DNA of 40,575 nucleotides from Bacteroidaceae bacterium (GTDB lineage: Bacteria > Bacteroidota > Bacteroidia > Bacteroidales > Bacteroidaceae), in NCBI GenBank assembly GCA_900772575.1, contig CAAHEN010000046.1:1-40575 (forward strand). The letters run 5' to 3'. How positions within the stretch are numbered: the first letter of the stretch is position 1; every line of letters begins with the position of its first letter. Positions 32,198 through 39,725 of the stretch are shown piece after piece. The position numbers and the translations under genes are program-made. The notes under the pieces were generated by a model that saw only the letters and a program-made list of their open reading frames with translations, was not told where the DNA came from and did not search any database.

Positions 32198-32437
32198 TTA
32201 TGGTGTCTGTGTCGGGACGGGCTCACGCGTCAGATTGCTGCCGACGGTCTCCTGCCGTTGTGCGTCGCTCTGCCCTTCGAGGGCCGGTCTGAAGAAGAAT
32301 AGGCGCAGCACGAGGAACATCACAGCGAGCTTGATCACGATGATGATCCAGAGCGTCCGTCCCCACGTCATGTGGCGGAAGCCGTCGTAGTAGAACAGCC
32401 AGACGGCCCTGAGGCTGTGCGCAATCGTTCTCTTCAC
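32198..32437 (-). CDS. DUF4492 small membrane protein of the cyd operon
   Basis: This small protein (79 residues from the GTG at 32437) has a DUF4492 core, WLFYYDGFRHMTWGRTLW, followed by one membrane helix (IIIVIKLAVMFLVLRLFFF) and a polar tail. In Bacteroidetes a DUF4492 gene regularly precedes cydA, so a role as an accessory or assembly factor of the bd oxidase is likely, analogous in position only to CydX. The start is uncertain: ATGs at 32461 and 32476 also open the frame, but the promoter -7 box at 32442-32449 lies inside that extension, which favours GTG 32437 with almost no leader. It lies 18 bp before cydA. Confidence 0.75.
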   Translation of the reverse strand: MKRTIAHSLRAVWLFYYDGFRHMTWGRTLWIIIVIKLAVMFLVLRLFFFRPALEGQSDAQRQETVGSNLTREPVPTQTP

Positions 32438-32441
32438 CCGG

Positions 32442-32449
32442 CAAATATA
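32442..32449 (-). promoter_or_regulatory. Promoter -7 box of the DUF4492-cydAB operon
   Basis: The minus strand reads TATATTTG, an exact TAnnTTTG match. It ends 4 bp before the GTG proposed as start, implying a leaderless or nearly leaderless mRNA, or else a downstream start. Confidence 0.5.
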
Positions 32450-32536
32450 GGCATTTTCCATGAGACAGCCCACCATGGGCCGGCGGTTTTAATTTTCTGC
32501 CGTCACCGGCAGGGGCCAGTAAGGCGCCGGATCCTG

Positions 32537-32585
32537 CAAAAAATAGCCGTCCCCCTGCGGGCCTGTTGGCCTGCTGGGGGACGGC
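32537..32585 (-). terminator. Strong intrinsic terminator of the SusC/SusD operon
   Basis: A stem of some 17 bp (GCCGTCCCCC with GGGGGACGGC, then GCGGGCC with GGCCTGC including one G-T pair) has one T-T mismatch and a TGTT loop. On the minus strand it is followed by TATTTTTTG. It lies 31 bp after the lipoprotein stop. Confidence 0.9.
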
Positions 32586-32615
32586 GGTTGCAATGTGGCT
32601 CAGCGCCTGAAGGCG

Positions 32616-33629
32616 TCAGTTGGCCTTCTTGTGGAGCGAGTTGAGGCTGAAGCCCGTGATGACGACACCGAGATTGTCTGCGGCGGTGCCATAGACAGAG
32701 TGATTGTGAATCGTGATGTAGCACGTACCGGTGTAGGAGATGGGGATGTCGCCCGTGACGGTGAAGAACTCGAAGGTGGCGTCCTGCGGGTCGGTGGAGA
32801 ACTTGCTCTTCCCGATGACCGTGGCGGCGGCCAGTCCGGCCTCGTCCGTGATGGGCTCAGCGGATACCAGCACCTCGAAGTCGCCCGGCTTCGTGGCATA
32901 ACTCGTGCCGAGGAGCGCGGCCATGTTGAGGCCCTCTACGGTGACGGCGCTGAAGGCCTTGCCGGTCAGGTCGGCCTTGAAGGAGAGCAGGTTGTTCTCA
33001 TCGCGCGAGGCGATGCTGGGTGTGCCGGTCGTGAAGAGCGACGGTGCGAGCGCCGAACCCGAGAAGCCCCATTGGTTGAGCCCCACGATGGAGAGCGACA
33101 CGGGCGTGAACGGATTGACCGTGCTGCCCAGTTTGACGGTGGTGAAGTGGCTGATGTCCGCGCCGTTCATGTCGGCGAAGTCCGTGGCGTAGTCCGTGAC
33201 GCGCTCATAGTCGCCGGTGGCGGTGACGGTCTTCGTCTCACCGTAGGCGATGCCACCTTCGACATAGGCGAAGGCCTTGACGTAGTAGGTCTCGCCTACG
33301 GTCAGTCCGGTGATGGCCACTGTGGCCGGCGTGCCCGGTTCGGCGGTGACATTGATGATTTTGTTTGTCGAGTCGGCCAGGGCGGCGTCGGGCTTATCGG
33401 CGACGATGAAGCCCTGTTCGAGAACGGTGGTGCCCTCAGCCGGGGTGACGGTCAAGGTGGCCTCGGCGGCGACGCCGTAGACGGTCACGTCGCCGGTGAC
33501 GACGGTCGGCAGGGCGGCTGCGTTGACAGCCTTGTCGTAGTCGGCCTTGTCAAGGTCTTCGCCGCAGGAGGCCAGTGCTGTCAGTGACAGGCACAGGAGC
33601 AAGGCTTTGAAGATATTGCTGCTGTTCAT
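32616..33629 (-). CDS. SusC/D-associated surface lipoprotein
   Basis: This is a predicted lipoprotein of 337 residues; the lipobox LASC puts the lipidated Cys at 22, followed by GED, an acidic pattern resembling the Bacteroidetes surface-export signal. Residues about 40-135 look like an immunoglobulin or fibronectin type fold (FIVADKPDAALADSTNKI, GLTVGETYYVKAFAYVEG). Residues about 140-335 are beta-rich and resemble carbohydrate-binding or jelly-roll domains. It occupies the position of SusE/SusF-type ligand-binding lipoproteins, third after susC and susD (78-bp gap). The ligand is unknown, and no glycosidase, peptidase or transporter is encoded next to it to indicate one. Confidence 0.78.
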   Translation of the reverse strand: MNSSNIFKALLLCLSLTALASCGEDLDKADYDKAVNAAALPTVVTGDVTVYGVAAEATLTVTPAEGTTVLEQGFIVADKPDAALADSTNKIINVTAEPGTPATVAITGLTVGETYYVKAFAYVEGGIAYGETKTVTATGDYERVTDYATDFADMNGADISHFTTVKLGSTVNPFTPVSLSIVGLNQWGFSGSALAPSLFTTGTPSIASRDENNLLSFKADLTGKAFSAVTVEGLNMAALLGTSYATKPGDFEVLVSAEPITDEAGLAAATVIGKSKFSTDPQDATFEFFTVTGDIPISYTGTCYITIHNHSVYGTAADNLGVVITGFSLNSLHKKAN

Positions 33630-33707
33630 GGTTGCTGTTTGTTTCTGGGTTATGGTTGCCGGCGGCGGCTGTCCGCGCGGGCGGTGCCGCCGCTGGCTGG
33701 TGTTGTC

Positions 33708-35201
33708 TTATTGAAGCGGATTCTGCTGGTCGGCGGAGATTTCCTCGTTGTCGTTGATCTCCGACTTCGGAATCTGGTAGGTCCACTTGTAGCTCGTGTA
33801 GGGGATGACACCGTCTGTGGGCCGTGAGCCGGCGGGCTCGTTGCTGCCCTCATAGTTGCGCACGAGATCCTGGCGCAGGCGCACGTGGTCGTAGAAGCTG
33901 AAGCCCTCGCCCCAGAGCTCGATGCGGCGCTGGCGGTAGATGCTCTGCTGCGTCCAGGCCGACGGAGCGGTCCAGCCGTCGACGCGGTTGGGCATGAACT
34001 CGGCCATGACGTTGGCGGCGCCGGCGGCGTCGCCGCTCATGAGCAGGCCCTCGGCCTCGTTGAGATACATCTCAGCGGCGCGCATGTAGACCACGTTGCC
34101 CATCCACTGGGCGACAAATGTGAATTTCTTGTTGGCCAGTGCAGGCACAGACTCTGTGGCCTCGTCCGGGGCGACGAAGAGCTGTTTGCGTACGTCGCCG
34201 TCGGGAATGGCGCTGTAGAGGGCGGCGTCCATCACATTGATGGCACCCGTCTTCGAACTGCCGTAGCCCGGGCCGTCGAGGCACATCCACGAAGCCCATG
34301 AGGCGTAGTAGCCCTTGTTGCTCTCAGTCGGGATCCAGCCCCACATTGCCTCGTCGTTGCCCAGATCCTGGTAGTTCCAAGTCTGTGCGGCGTCGATATC
34401 GTTGAGCGTGTAGCCTTGGCGGGCGTCGTGCGCCATTTTGGCGGCGTCGGCCCAGCGTTCCATGGTGAGGTAGACGCGTGAGAGCAGGCCCTCGGCCACT
34501 TGTTTGTCGATGCTCTGCTTGTCGGTGCGCTTGTAGCCGTCGAGGAAGCTGATGGCCTTGAGCAGGTCTTTCTCAGCCTGGGCATAGACTTGCTCTACGG
34601 TGGCGCGGCCACCGATGCTTGTCTCCTTGTCGCTCAGACGGATGGGCACACCGAGCTTGTCCTTGGCGTCGGCGTAGGTCTTCTGGTAGAAGGGGGCGAG
34701 CATGGCGTGCGCGTAGCCGCGGAAGGCATAGGCCTGGCCGAGCATGTGGCGCACGTCGTCGCCAGCCGTCTCCTCGTCGACGACGTTGATGAGATCGTTG
34801 GCGCTGGCGATGACGGTGTAGAAGAACTTCCACGGCCATGCCGGTCGGATATAGCTCTCGCCGTTGTAGTCGAGCACGTGGTCGAAACGCCAGGGCGAGC
34901 CGCTGCCGAGCGAGAGCGACACATCGTTGCTCATCACGTCGGAGAGCAGCATGATTCCGCCGAAGCCCCGGCTCATGTGCTCATTGATGTCACCGCGTCC
35001 GGAGTTGGGGTTATAAGTGTTCCAGTTCGTGTAGCAGCCCTTCAGTTGCGAGGAGAGCACCTTGTCGGGGTCTTGCTTGGACTGTTCATCTATCTGGTCG
35101 GGGGTGACGGTGCTGGAGTCCATGTCGTTGAGGAAGTCCTCACCGCACGACGTCAGCAGCCCGCCCGCCAGCAGTATCGTCAGATATGTTCTTAGTTTCA
35201 T
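33708..35201 (-). CDS. susD: RagB/SusD family nutrient-uptake lipoprotein
   Basis: This 497-residue outer-membrane lipoprotein has its lipobox Cys at 19 (LLTSCGEDFLND) with an acidic surface-export pattern. The SusD helical TPR scaffold is recognisable (YAFRGYAHAMLAPFYQKTYA, AEGLLSRVYLTMERWADAAK, YMRAAEMYLNEAEGLLMSGD), and the RRIELWGEGFSFYDHVRL signature near the C-terminus is typical. SusD proteins form a lid over the SusC barrel and capture glycans or peptides. It starts 16 bp after susC. The name refers to the family; the substrate need not be starch. Confidence 0.94.
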   Translation of the reverse strand: MKLRTYLTILLAGGLLTSCGEDFLNDMDSSTVTPDQIDEQSKQDPDKVLSSQLKGCYTNWNTYNPNSGRGDINEHMSRGFGGIMLLSDVMSNDVSLSLGSGSPWRFDHVLDYNGESYIRPAWPWKFFYTVIASANDLINVVDEETAGDDVRHMLGQAYAFRGYAHAMLAPFYQKTYADAKDKLGVPIRLSDKETSIGGRATVEQVYAQAEKDLLKAISFLDGYKRTDKQSIDKQVAEGLLSRVYLTMERWADAAKMAHDARQGYTLNDIDAAQTWNYQDLGNDEAMWGWIPTESNKGYYASWASWMCLDGPGYGSSKTGAINVMDAALYSAIPDGDVRKQLFVAPDEATESVPALANKKFTFVAQWMGNVVYMRAAEMYLNEAEGLLMSGDAAGAANVMAEFMPNRVDGWTAPSAWTQQSIYRQRRIELWGEGFSFYDHVRLRQDLVRNYEGSNEPAGSRPTDGVIPYTSYKWTYQIPKSEINDNEEISADQQNPLQ

Positions 35202-35217
35202 GGTGTCTTAGAGGCTT

Positions 35218-38200
35218 TTAGAAGTTCACATTGATGCCGAATGAGATGGTGCGCAGGGCTGCGTAGGAGTGTGTGTCCACAGCGCCGCTGATGCTCTGAC
35301 GCGGGTCGAGGCCCTTGCGCTTCGAGCCAAGGAAGAGGTTGTCGCCCACGGCATAGACGCGCACGGACGAGATGCCCTTGACACGCGCCGTGATGTGCTG
35401 CGGCAGGGTATAGCCGAGCGTGACGTTGCGGAGCGAGAAGTAGTTGGAGCGCGTGAGGAAGCGGTCACTGGTCACGCCGCCGGTCATGCGGTAGCCGTCT
35501 TCGAGGCGGGGCACGTCAGTGACGTCACCGGCCTGCTGCCAGCGCTTGTACATATCCTTGTGGAAGGTGGTGCCGTTACCGCCGCTCATCAGTGAGTTAT
35601 AGGCGTCGTCATAGGTCCAGCCACCGAGCGAGAAAGCCGTGGTGACAGTCAGGTCGAAGCCATAGGCCTGCACACTGGTGGTGAGGCCGCCGAAGACGGT
35701 GGGCAGCGACGACTTGCCGAGCTTGTAGAGCGTGGCAAGGGAGCCGTCGTTTGTCGTCTCCATGACGGTCTCGGTGACGGCGTTGCCGTCAGCGTCGAGC
35801 ACGGGGTTGCCCTCGGCGTCGGTGACGGCCTTCTCCACGTCGCGGTAGTAGAGGGCGTCGCCGGTCTCTGGGTCGACGCCGGCATAGCGCGCCATGTACC
35901 AGTCATAGAGCGAGCCGCCCTTCTGGCGCCAATAGTCGCCGGTCTGGTAGCCCTCGGCGGGACGGCCTTCCTGCATGCGTGTCAGCTCGTTCTTGTAGTG
36001 CGTCAGGTTGAGCTGCGCGGTCCACTTGACGTCGCGTGTGTCGATGATCGTACCGTTGATGAGGAACTCCACACCCGTGTTGCGCATGGCCTGCTCGTTG
36101 GTGTAGATGTAGGAGGGAGAGCCCTGGCTCATCGGCAGGGTGTGTGAGCCGAGCATGTCGTCGGTGTTCTTGACGAAGAAGTCGAGCTCGAAGCTGAGGC
36201 GGTTCTTGAACAGGCCGGCCTCGAGACCCACATCAAACGTCTTGCTCTTTTCCCAGGTCAGCTCGCGGTTGCCGCGATAGGTGCGGGTGACGGCATACTC
36301 CGGGTTCTCGGCCGTACCGGCGTTGCTGACGGAGTAGTGGTCCACGTAGGCGCCGTAGAGGCGGTAGCCGGAGGCGTCGAGGAGGTAGTCGTTACCCTGC
36401 GTACCGTAGCTGGCGCGGAGCTTGAGGCTGTTGACCACGCTGCCGGCAGCGGCGATGAACCATTCTTCCTCACCGATGTTCCACGCGGCGCCGACAGACC
36501 AGAAGTTACCCCAGCGGTTCTCAGGGGCGAACATGCTGGAGCCGTCGCGGCGGTAGCTGACACTGGCACTGTAGCGGTGGGCGTAGCTGTACTCAGCGCG
36601 GCCCAGCCAGCTCTCCAAGTGGTAGGCGTCGTCCTGAGAGACGGGATCGGCCTGATTGGTCAGTGAGTTGCTGAAGTTGTTCTCAGGGATATAGAAGTTG
36701 GAGCGGTAAGCAGCCAGTCCGGTGTTGGTCTCAGCCTTCGTCTCGTGTGCGGCCATGAGGCTGACGCTGTGGTCCTCGGCGAAAGTCTTGTCGTAGTTGA
36801 AGCGCTGGGTGGCGTTGACCACACTCGTGCGCGACGCCGTCTTCGTGCCATAGCCACCGCTCGCCGCGGCATCGGGGGTAATGGGCGCCTGGAAGCGGTT
36901 GGCGTAAGAGGCGAAGTTGTCGATGGCCACGTCGGCGCGGAAGGTCAGGCCGTCTACGATGTCCACCTCTGCATAGCCGCGGGCGTTGAAAGCGTCGCGC
37001 GAGGTCTCGTTCGTGTTGTTGTAGACGTCGAGGAGCGGGTTGCGGCCAGCGCTGAAGAGGCGTGAGCGGCCGTACTGGTTGCCCAGGTCGAGCTGCTTGT
37101 TGCCGTTTTGGTCGAGCACGAGGGCACCGCTGGGGTCATGCAGCCAGACGGGATAGATCGGGGCGATGTACTGCGTGAAGCTAAAGAGGTTGCTGGCCCT
37201 TCCCGAGGCTGCGGAGAGGCCGTCCTGCTTGGTGTGGGCGTAGCTGACGTTGGCGCCGAGCTTGAGCCAGTCGAAGGCCTGGTGGTCGATGCGCACGCGG
37301 CCCGTCATGCGGTTGAAGTCGGAGTTCTTGACGTACGACTTGTCGTCGAGATAGTTGAACGACATATAATATTGTGTGCGCTCACTGCCGCCGGAGATAC
37401 CGACGTTGTACTCCTGCCGGAGGCCGTTGGAGAAGGCCTCGTCGTTCCAGTCCTCGTGATAGAGCAGTGAGGCAGCGGGATTGAGGTGCCCGGTGATGGG
37501 GTCGATGAGCGCGGCGTCGCTGACGTTGTAGACGTTGTAGCCGCCCAGTTCGGCGACCAGTCCCTGCGAGGCGGCGAGACGCGCTGCCAGGTCGGTCATG
37601 GTCTTGCGGTTGCGGTTGTAGAAGCCCTCCCACTTGAGCTCATAGTAGTCACGCTCGCTGGTGACGGTCTCATAGGCCGGCACGGCGCGTGAGTTCCAGC
37701 CCCACTTGGCGTCGAGGGTGACGTTCGTCTTGCCGTCGCGTCCGCGCTTGGTGGTGATGTAGAGGATACCGTTCGAGCCGCGCGCACCGTAGATAGAGGT
37801 GGCAGAGGCGTCCTTCTGGAGGTTGATGCTCTCGATGTCGAGGCTGTTGATGGAGTTGAGCGAGCCCTCATAGGGTGCGCCGTCGAGAATGATGAGCGGC
37901 TGCTTGCTGGCGTTGATGGAGCCGATACCGCGCACGTAGATATTGGCGGACGAGCCCGGCTGGCCGGTGTTGGAGGTCAGCTGGAGGCCCGGCATGGCGC
38001 CTTCGAGGGCCTTCGAGATGTTGGACACCTGCATGTTCTTGATGGCCTCACCCTTGACGGCAGACACCGAACCGGTGAAGTCGCCTTTCTTGACACGGCC
38101 GTAGCCGACGACGACTGCCTCGTCGAATGTATGGTCGTTGTCCTTGAGCACCACGCGGACGTTGCCGGCGATGCTGACGGTCTGTTCTTCTTTGCCGATA

Positions 38201-38424
38201 TAGGTGACCCTCAAGTGTTTGGCAGATGCGGGCACGTTGTTGAGCACGAAGCGGCCTTCGGCGTCGGTGGCGGCGACGCCCTTGTGGCCTTCGACGCGCA
38301 CCGTGGCGCCGACGACCGGCTGGCCGTCAGCGTCGAGCACGCGGCCTGTCACGCGCGTCTGCGCGGAAGCCGATGCCGCTGTCAGCAGCAGCGTCGCTCC
38401 CAGGAGCACTAACTTTTTGTTCAT
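35218..38424 (-). CDS. susC: SusC/RagA family TonB-dependent outer-membrane transporter
   Basis: The 1068-residue protein has a signal peptide (KLVLLGATLLLTAASASAQ), a carboxypeptidase-like regulatory domain (about 23-95, RVLDADGQPVVGATVRVEG), a linker with the TonB-box-like FDEAVVVGYG, a plug (about 115-230, GAMPGLQLTSNTGQPGSSAN, YVRGIGSINASKQPLIILDG, DASATSIYGARGSNGILYIT) and a large beta-barrel ending in SFGINVNF. It imports captured oligomers with energy from TonB. ATG 38424 was chosen as the start of the signal peptide. No anti-sigma-interacting N-terminal extension (STN) is present, so it is not of the FecA-type signalling class. A promoter lies about 110 bp upstream, and susD follows 16 bp downstream. 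Confidence 0.95.
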   Translation of the reverse strand: MNKKLVLLGATLLLTAASASAQTRVTGRVLDADGQPVVGATVRVEGHKGVAATDAEGRFVLNNVPASAKHLRVTYIGKEEQTVSIAGNVRVVLKDNDHTFDEAVVVGYGRVKKGDFTGSVSAVKGEAIKNMQVSNISKALEGAMPGLQLTSNTGQPGSSANIYVRGIGSINASKQPLIILDGAPYEGSLNSINSLDIESINLQKDASATSIYGARGSNGILYITTKRGRDGKTNVTLDAKWGWNSRAVPAYETVTSERDYYELKWEGFYNRNRKTMTDLAARLAASQGLVAELGGYNVYNVSDAALIDPITGHLNPAASLLYHEDWNDEAFSNGLRQEYNVGISGGSERTQYYMSFNYLDDKSYVKNSDFNRMTGRVRIDHQAFDWLKLGANVSYAHTKQDGLSAASGRASNLFSFTQYIAPIYPVWLHDPSGALVLDQNGNKQLDLGNQYGRSRLFSAGRNPLLDVYNNTNETSRDAFNARGYAEVDIVDGLTFRADVAIDNFASYANRFQAPITPDAAASGGYGTKTASRTSVVNATQRFNYDKTFAEDHSVSLMAAHETKAETNTGLAAYRSNFYIPENNFSNSLTNQADPVSQDDAYHLESWLGRAEYSYAHRYSASVSYRRDGSSMFAPENRWGNFWSVGAAWNIGEEEWFIAAAGSVVNSLKLRASYGTQGNDYLLDASGYRLYGAYVDHYSVSNAGTAENPEYAVTRTYRGNRELTWEKSKTFDVGLEAGLFKNRLSFELDFFVKNTDDMLGSHTLPMSQGSPSYIYTNEQAMRNTGVEFLINGTIIDTRDVKWTAQLNLTHYKNELTRMQEGRPAEGYQTGDYWRQKGGSLYDWYMARYAGVDPETGDALYYRDVEKAVTDAEGNPVLDADGNAVTETVMETTNDGSLATLYKLGKSSLPTVFGGLTTSVQAYGFDLTVTTAFSLGGWTYDDAYNSLMSGGNGTTFHKDMYKRWQQAGDVTDVPRLEDGYRMTGGVTSDRFLTRSNYFSLRNVTLGYTLPQHITARVKGISSVRVYAVGDNLFLGSKRKGLDPRQSISGAVDTHSYAALRTISFGINVNF

Positions 38425-38475
38425 GATATAACCGTTAATAATTAAACATTCCCTTGGCCTGCGCACTTGTGTTCT

Positions 38476-38494
38476 CGGCCGCGTGGAGCGGCCG
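38476..38494 (-). promoter_or_regulatory. Hairpin in the susC 5' leader
   Basis: CGGCCGC and GCGGCCG form a perfect 7-bp stem around a 5-nt loop, about midway between the promoter and the start codon. SusC leaders in Bacteroides are known targets of antisense RNAs; whether this hairpin plays such a part is untested. Confidence 0.45.
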
Positions 38495-38533
38495 CGCGCG
38501 GTCGTGTCAATAGCCGGGGCGGATATTAGTATG

Positions 38534-38541
38534 CAAAGTTA
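38534..38541 (-). promoter_or_regulatory. Promoter -7 box of the susC operon
   Basis: The minus strand reads TAACTTTG, matching TAnnTTTG, in an A/T-rich stretch; a TTTTC lies near the -33 position. The predicted leader is about 105 nt. Confidence 0.6.
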
Positions 38542-38729
38542 TGGATTAAAATTTATCCAGAAAAGGGAAAGTTGACTTTTTGCTCAATATTTTAATCGGA
38601 ACCCAGCAATTATTCATTTTTTTGGCTTGACGTGTTCACATTCATAGGGTATAGTGTGCATTTGTTATGGTTGGAAAGCGGAGATTCGCAGAGGGAGGTG
38701 CATTAGGTATTGTGCGACATAGCACGGCG

Positions 38730-38773
38730 GTATGAAGACGGCATGAAGACGGCATGAAGACGGCATGATGGCG
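38730..38773 (+). repeat. 11-bp tandem repeat
   Basis: Four contiguous units based on GCATGAAGACG: one with a single change, two perfect, and a last diverged unit (GCATGATGGCG). It lies in the gene-free stretch 38542-39340, in which I found no coding region. Confidence 0.8.
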
Positions 38774-38908
38774 GCGGAAGTCCCGGGACGGGGCGACATG
38801 GCATCACGACGGGGCACACATTACGGCGATTTTATGGCGGCGACATCCACACCGCCCGACATCCGCAACCGCCCGAAACGGCCTTCCGCCTAATATAATA
38901 TAATGTGT

Positions 38909-38941
38909 CGTCCCGGAGCTTTCGCCGCATACCCCGGGACG
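38909..38941. repeat. GC-rich palindrome related to the region A repeats
   Basis: CGTCCCGG pairs with CCGGGACG (8 bp) around a 17-nt interior. The interior and right arm, read on the minus strand (GCGAAAGCTCCGGGACG), resemble 15728-15746 (ACGCTGAAAGCTCTGGGACG), which lies just right of element copy 1. An A/T stretch with TATTATATTA adjoins it, as the TTATATTATG end adjoins copy 1. Confidence 0.5.
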
Positions 38942-39208
38942 GCCATGGGCCATTTTCTGATTGACAGTGACACACAAATCATCCAACCGGGACTTGCCGC
39001 CTCCGGCCCTTGTCCGGGCTGGCTGTTGGAGACTGGCGGGAGCGTATTCCGACAAAAGTCTGGCCCTTGTTTGCCGCCCCAGAGAGAATCTGTGTGCGAA
39101 CCGGCTTCGCCGATTATCCATATACCGCTACATCACAATGCGATGTGCATATATTAGCGCCATGCCTGTTAATATCCGCCCCGACTACTGGCACAACCGT
39201 GCGCGGCC

Positions 39209-39246
39209 GCATCGTCACGTGTTATGCCCCCGCTGGAGGTTTCCGC
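39209..39246 (+). repeat. Dispersed palindromic repeat, copy in region B
   Basis: GCATCGTCACGTGTTATG followed by CCCCC-GCT-GGAGG and TTTC. It matches the unit at 15136-15173 with a few changes. Immediately after it, 39251-39310 holds three diverged direct repeats starting ATCCACA, so the order palindrome, degenerate tandem repeat, 341-bp element is the same as in region A. Confidence 0.7.
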
Positions 39247-39340
39247 CGCTATCCACACCACCGACATCCACATCACCTGCTATTATCCACACCGCCATCT
39301 GATGCTATCCCCCCCTAACTTCCGTCGCCTCCATAATAAC

Positions 39341-39617
39341 GCCCCCATAATATAACGCCGCGCCACACGCCGCTTCACCTTTTTGCGCCGGTTGCCGAAA
39401 CGGCACATTAACCTCTTTAACCTTCGGCTGGATTCGGAATGTTAAAACGGGACGGCGGCGAAACTTTCCCAGGGCAAATTTGAATTGCCTCGGAGCAAAT
39501 TTTTCCGGGGCTAGGGCAAGTTTCCCGAAAAACCGGGCCAGATTTCGCCATATACGGGCAACATGGCCGGCCATGGGGCACAGAAAAAGGCCATCCGCGT
39601 GGGATGGCCTTTTCCTC
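39341..39617 (-). ncRNA. Candidate small RNA from 341-bp element, copy 2
   Basis: The internal promoter would start RNA near 39617. A 12-bp perfect hairpin follows directly (AAAAGGCCATCC with its complement, loop CACGC) and is itself followed by a run of T, so a very short RNA ending there is also possible. Stem pairing is kept relative to copy 1 despite nine substitutions. Coordinates beyond the hairpin reflect sequence conservation only. Confidence 0.35.
39460..39522 (-). repeat. Three 21-bp iterons in element copy 2
   Basis: On the minus strand the units begin AACTTGCCCTAG (39522), AATTTGCTCCGAG (39501) and AATTTGCCCTGGG (39480). Period 21 bp and offset 159 bp from the element start equal those of copy 1. 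Confidence 0.7.
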
Positions 39618-39622
39618 TATTG

Positions 39623-39653
39623 CAAATATACCGCTTCCGGATGCCGAAAGCAA
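39623..39653 (-). promoter_or_regulatory. Promoter inside 341-bp element, copy 2
   Basis: On the minus strand TTG (39653-39651), 20 nt, then TATATTTG (39630-39623). Spacing and both boxes equal those of copy 1. Confidence 0.65.
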
Positions 39654-39684
39654 GCTGTGTTAAAGCCGAAAAAATCTTTTTGGC

Positions 39685-39701
39685 GGGCAGTGCCACTGCC
39701 C
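39685..39701 (-). terminator. Hairpin after kbl
   Basis: GGGCAGT pairs with ACTGCCC around a 3-nt loop 25 bp past the kbl stop. On the minus strand GCCAAAAAGATTTTTT follows, which is a poor fit for an immediate T-tract but may still terminate; the T6 is already part of the 341-bp element. Confidence 0.55.
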
Positions 39702-39725
39702 CAGGAGCTACAGCCCCGATGCGGC

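Larger units (their letters stand above)
39341..39681 (-). repeat. 341-bp dispersed element, copy 2
   Basis: This is the inverted partner of 15372-15712, with the same length and landmarks: promoter 39623-39653, hairpin 39585-39613, three iterons 39460-39522, direct repeat 39408-39422, hairpin 39393-39405 and end GTTATATTATGGGGGC at 39341. Longest shared blocks include 24 identical bases around GGAAAAATTTGCTCC. It lies in the gap between the susC promoter region and kbl and reads towards susC. No terminal duplication of target DNA is obvious. Confidence 0.85.
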
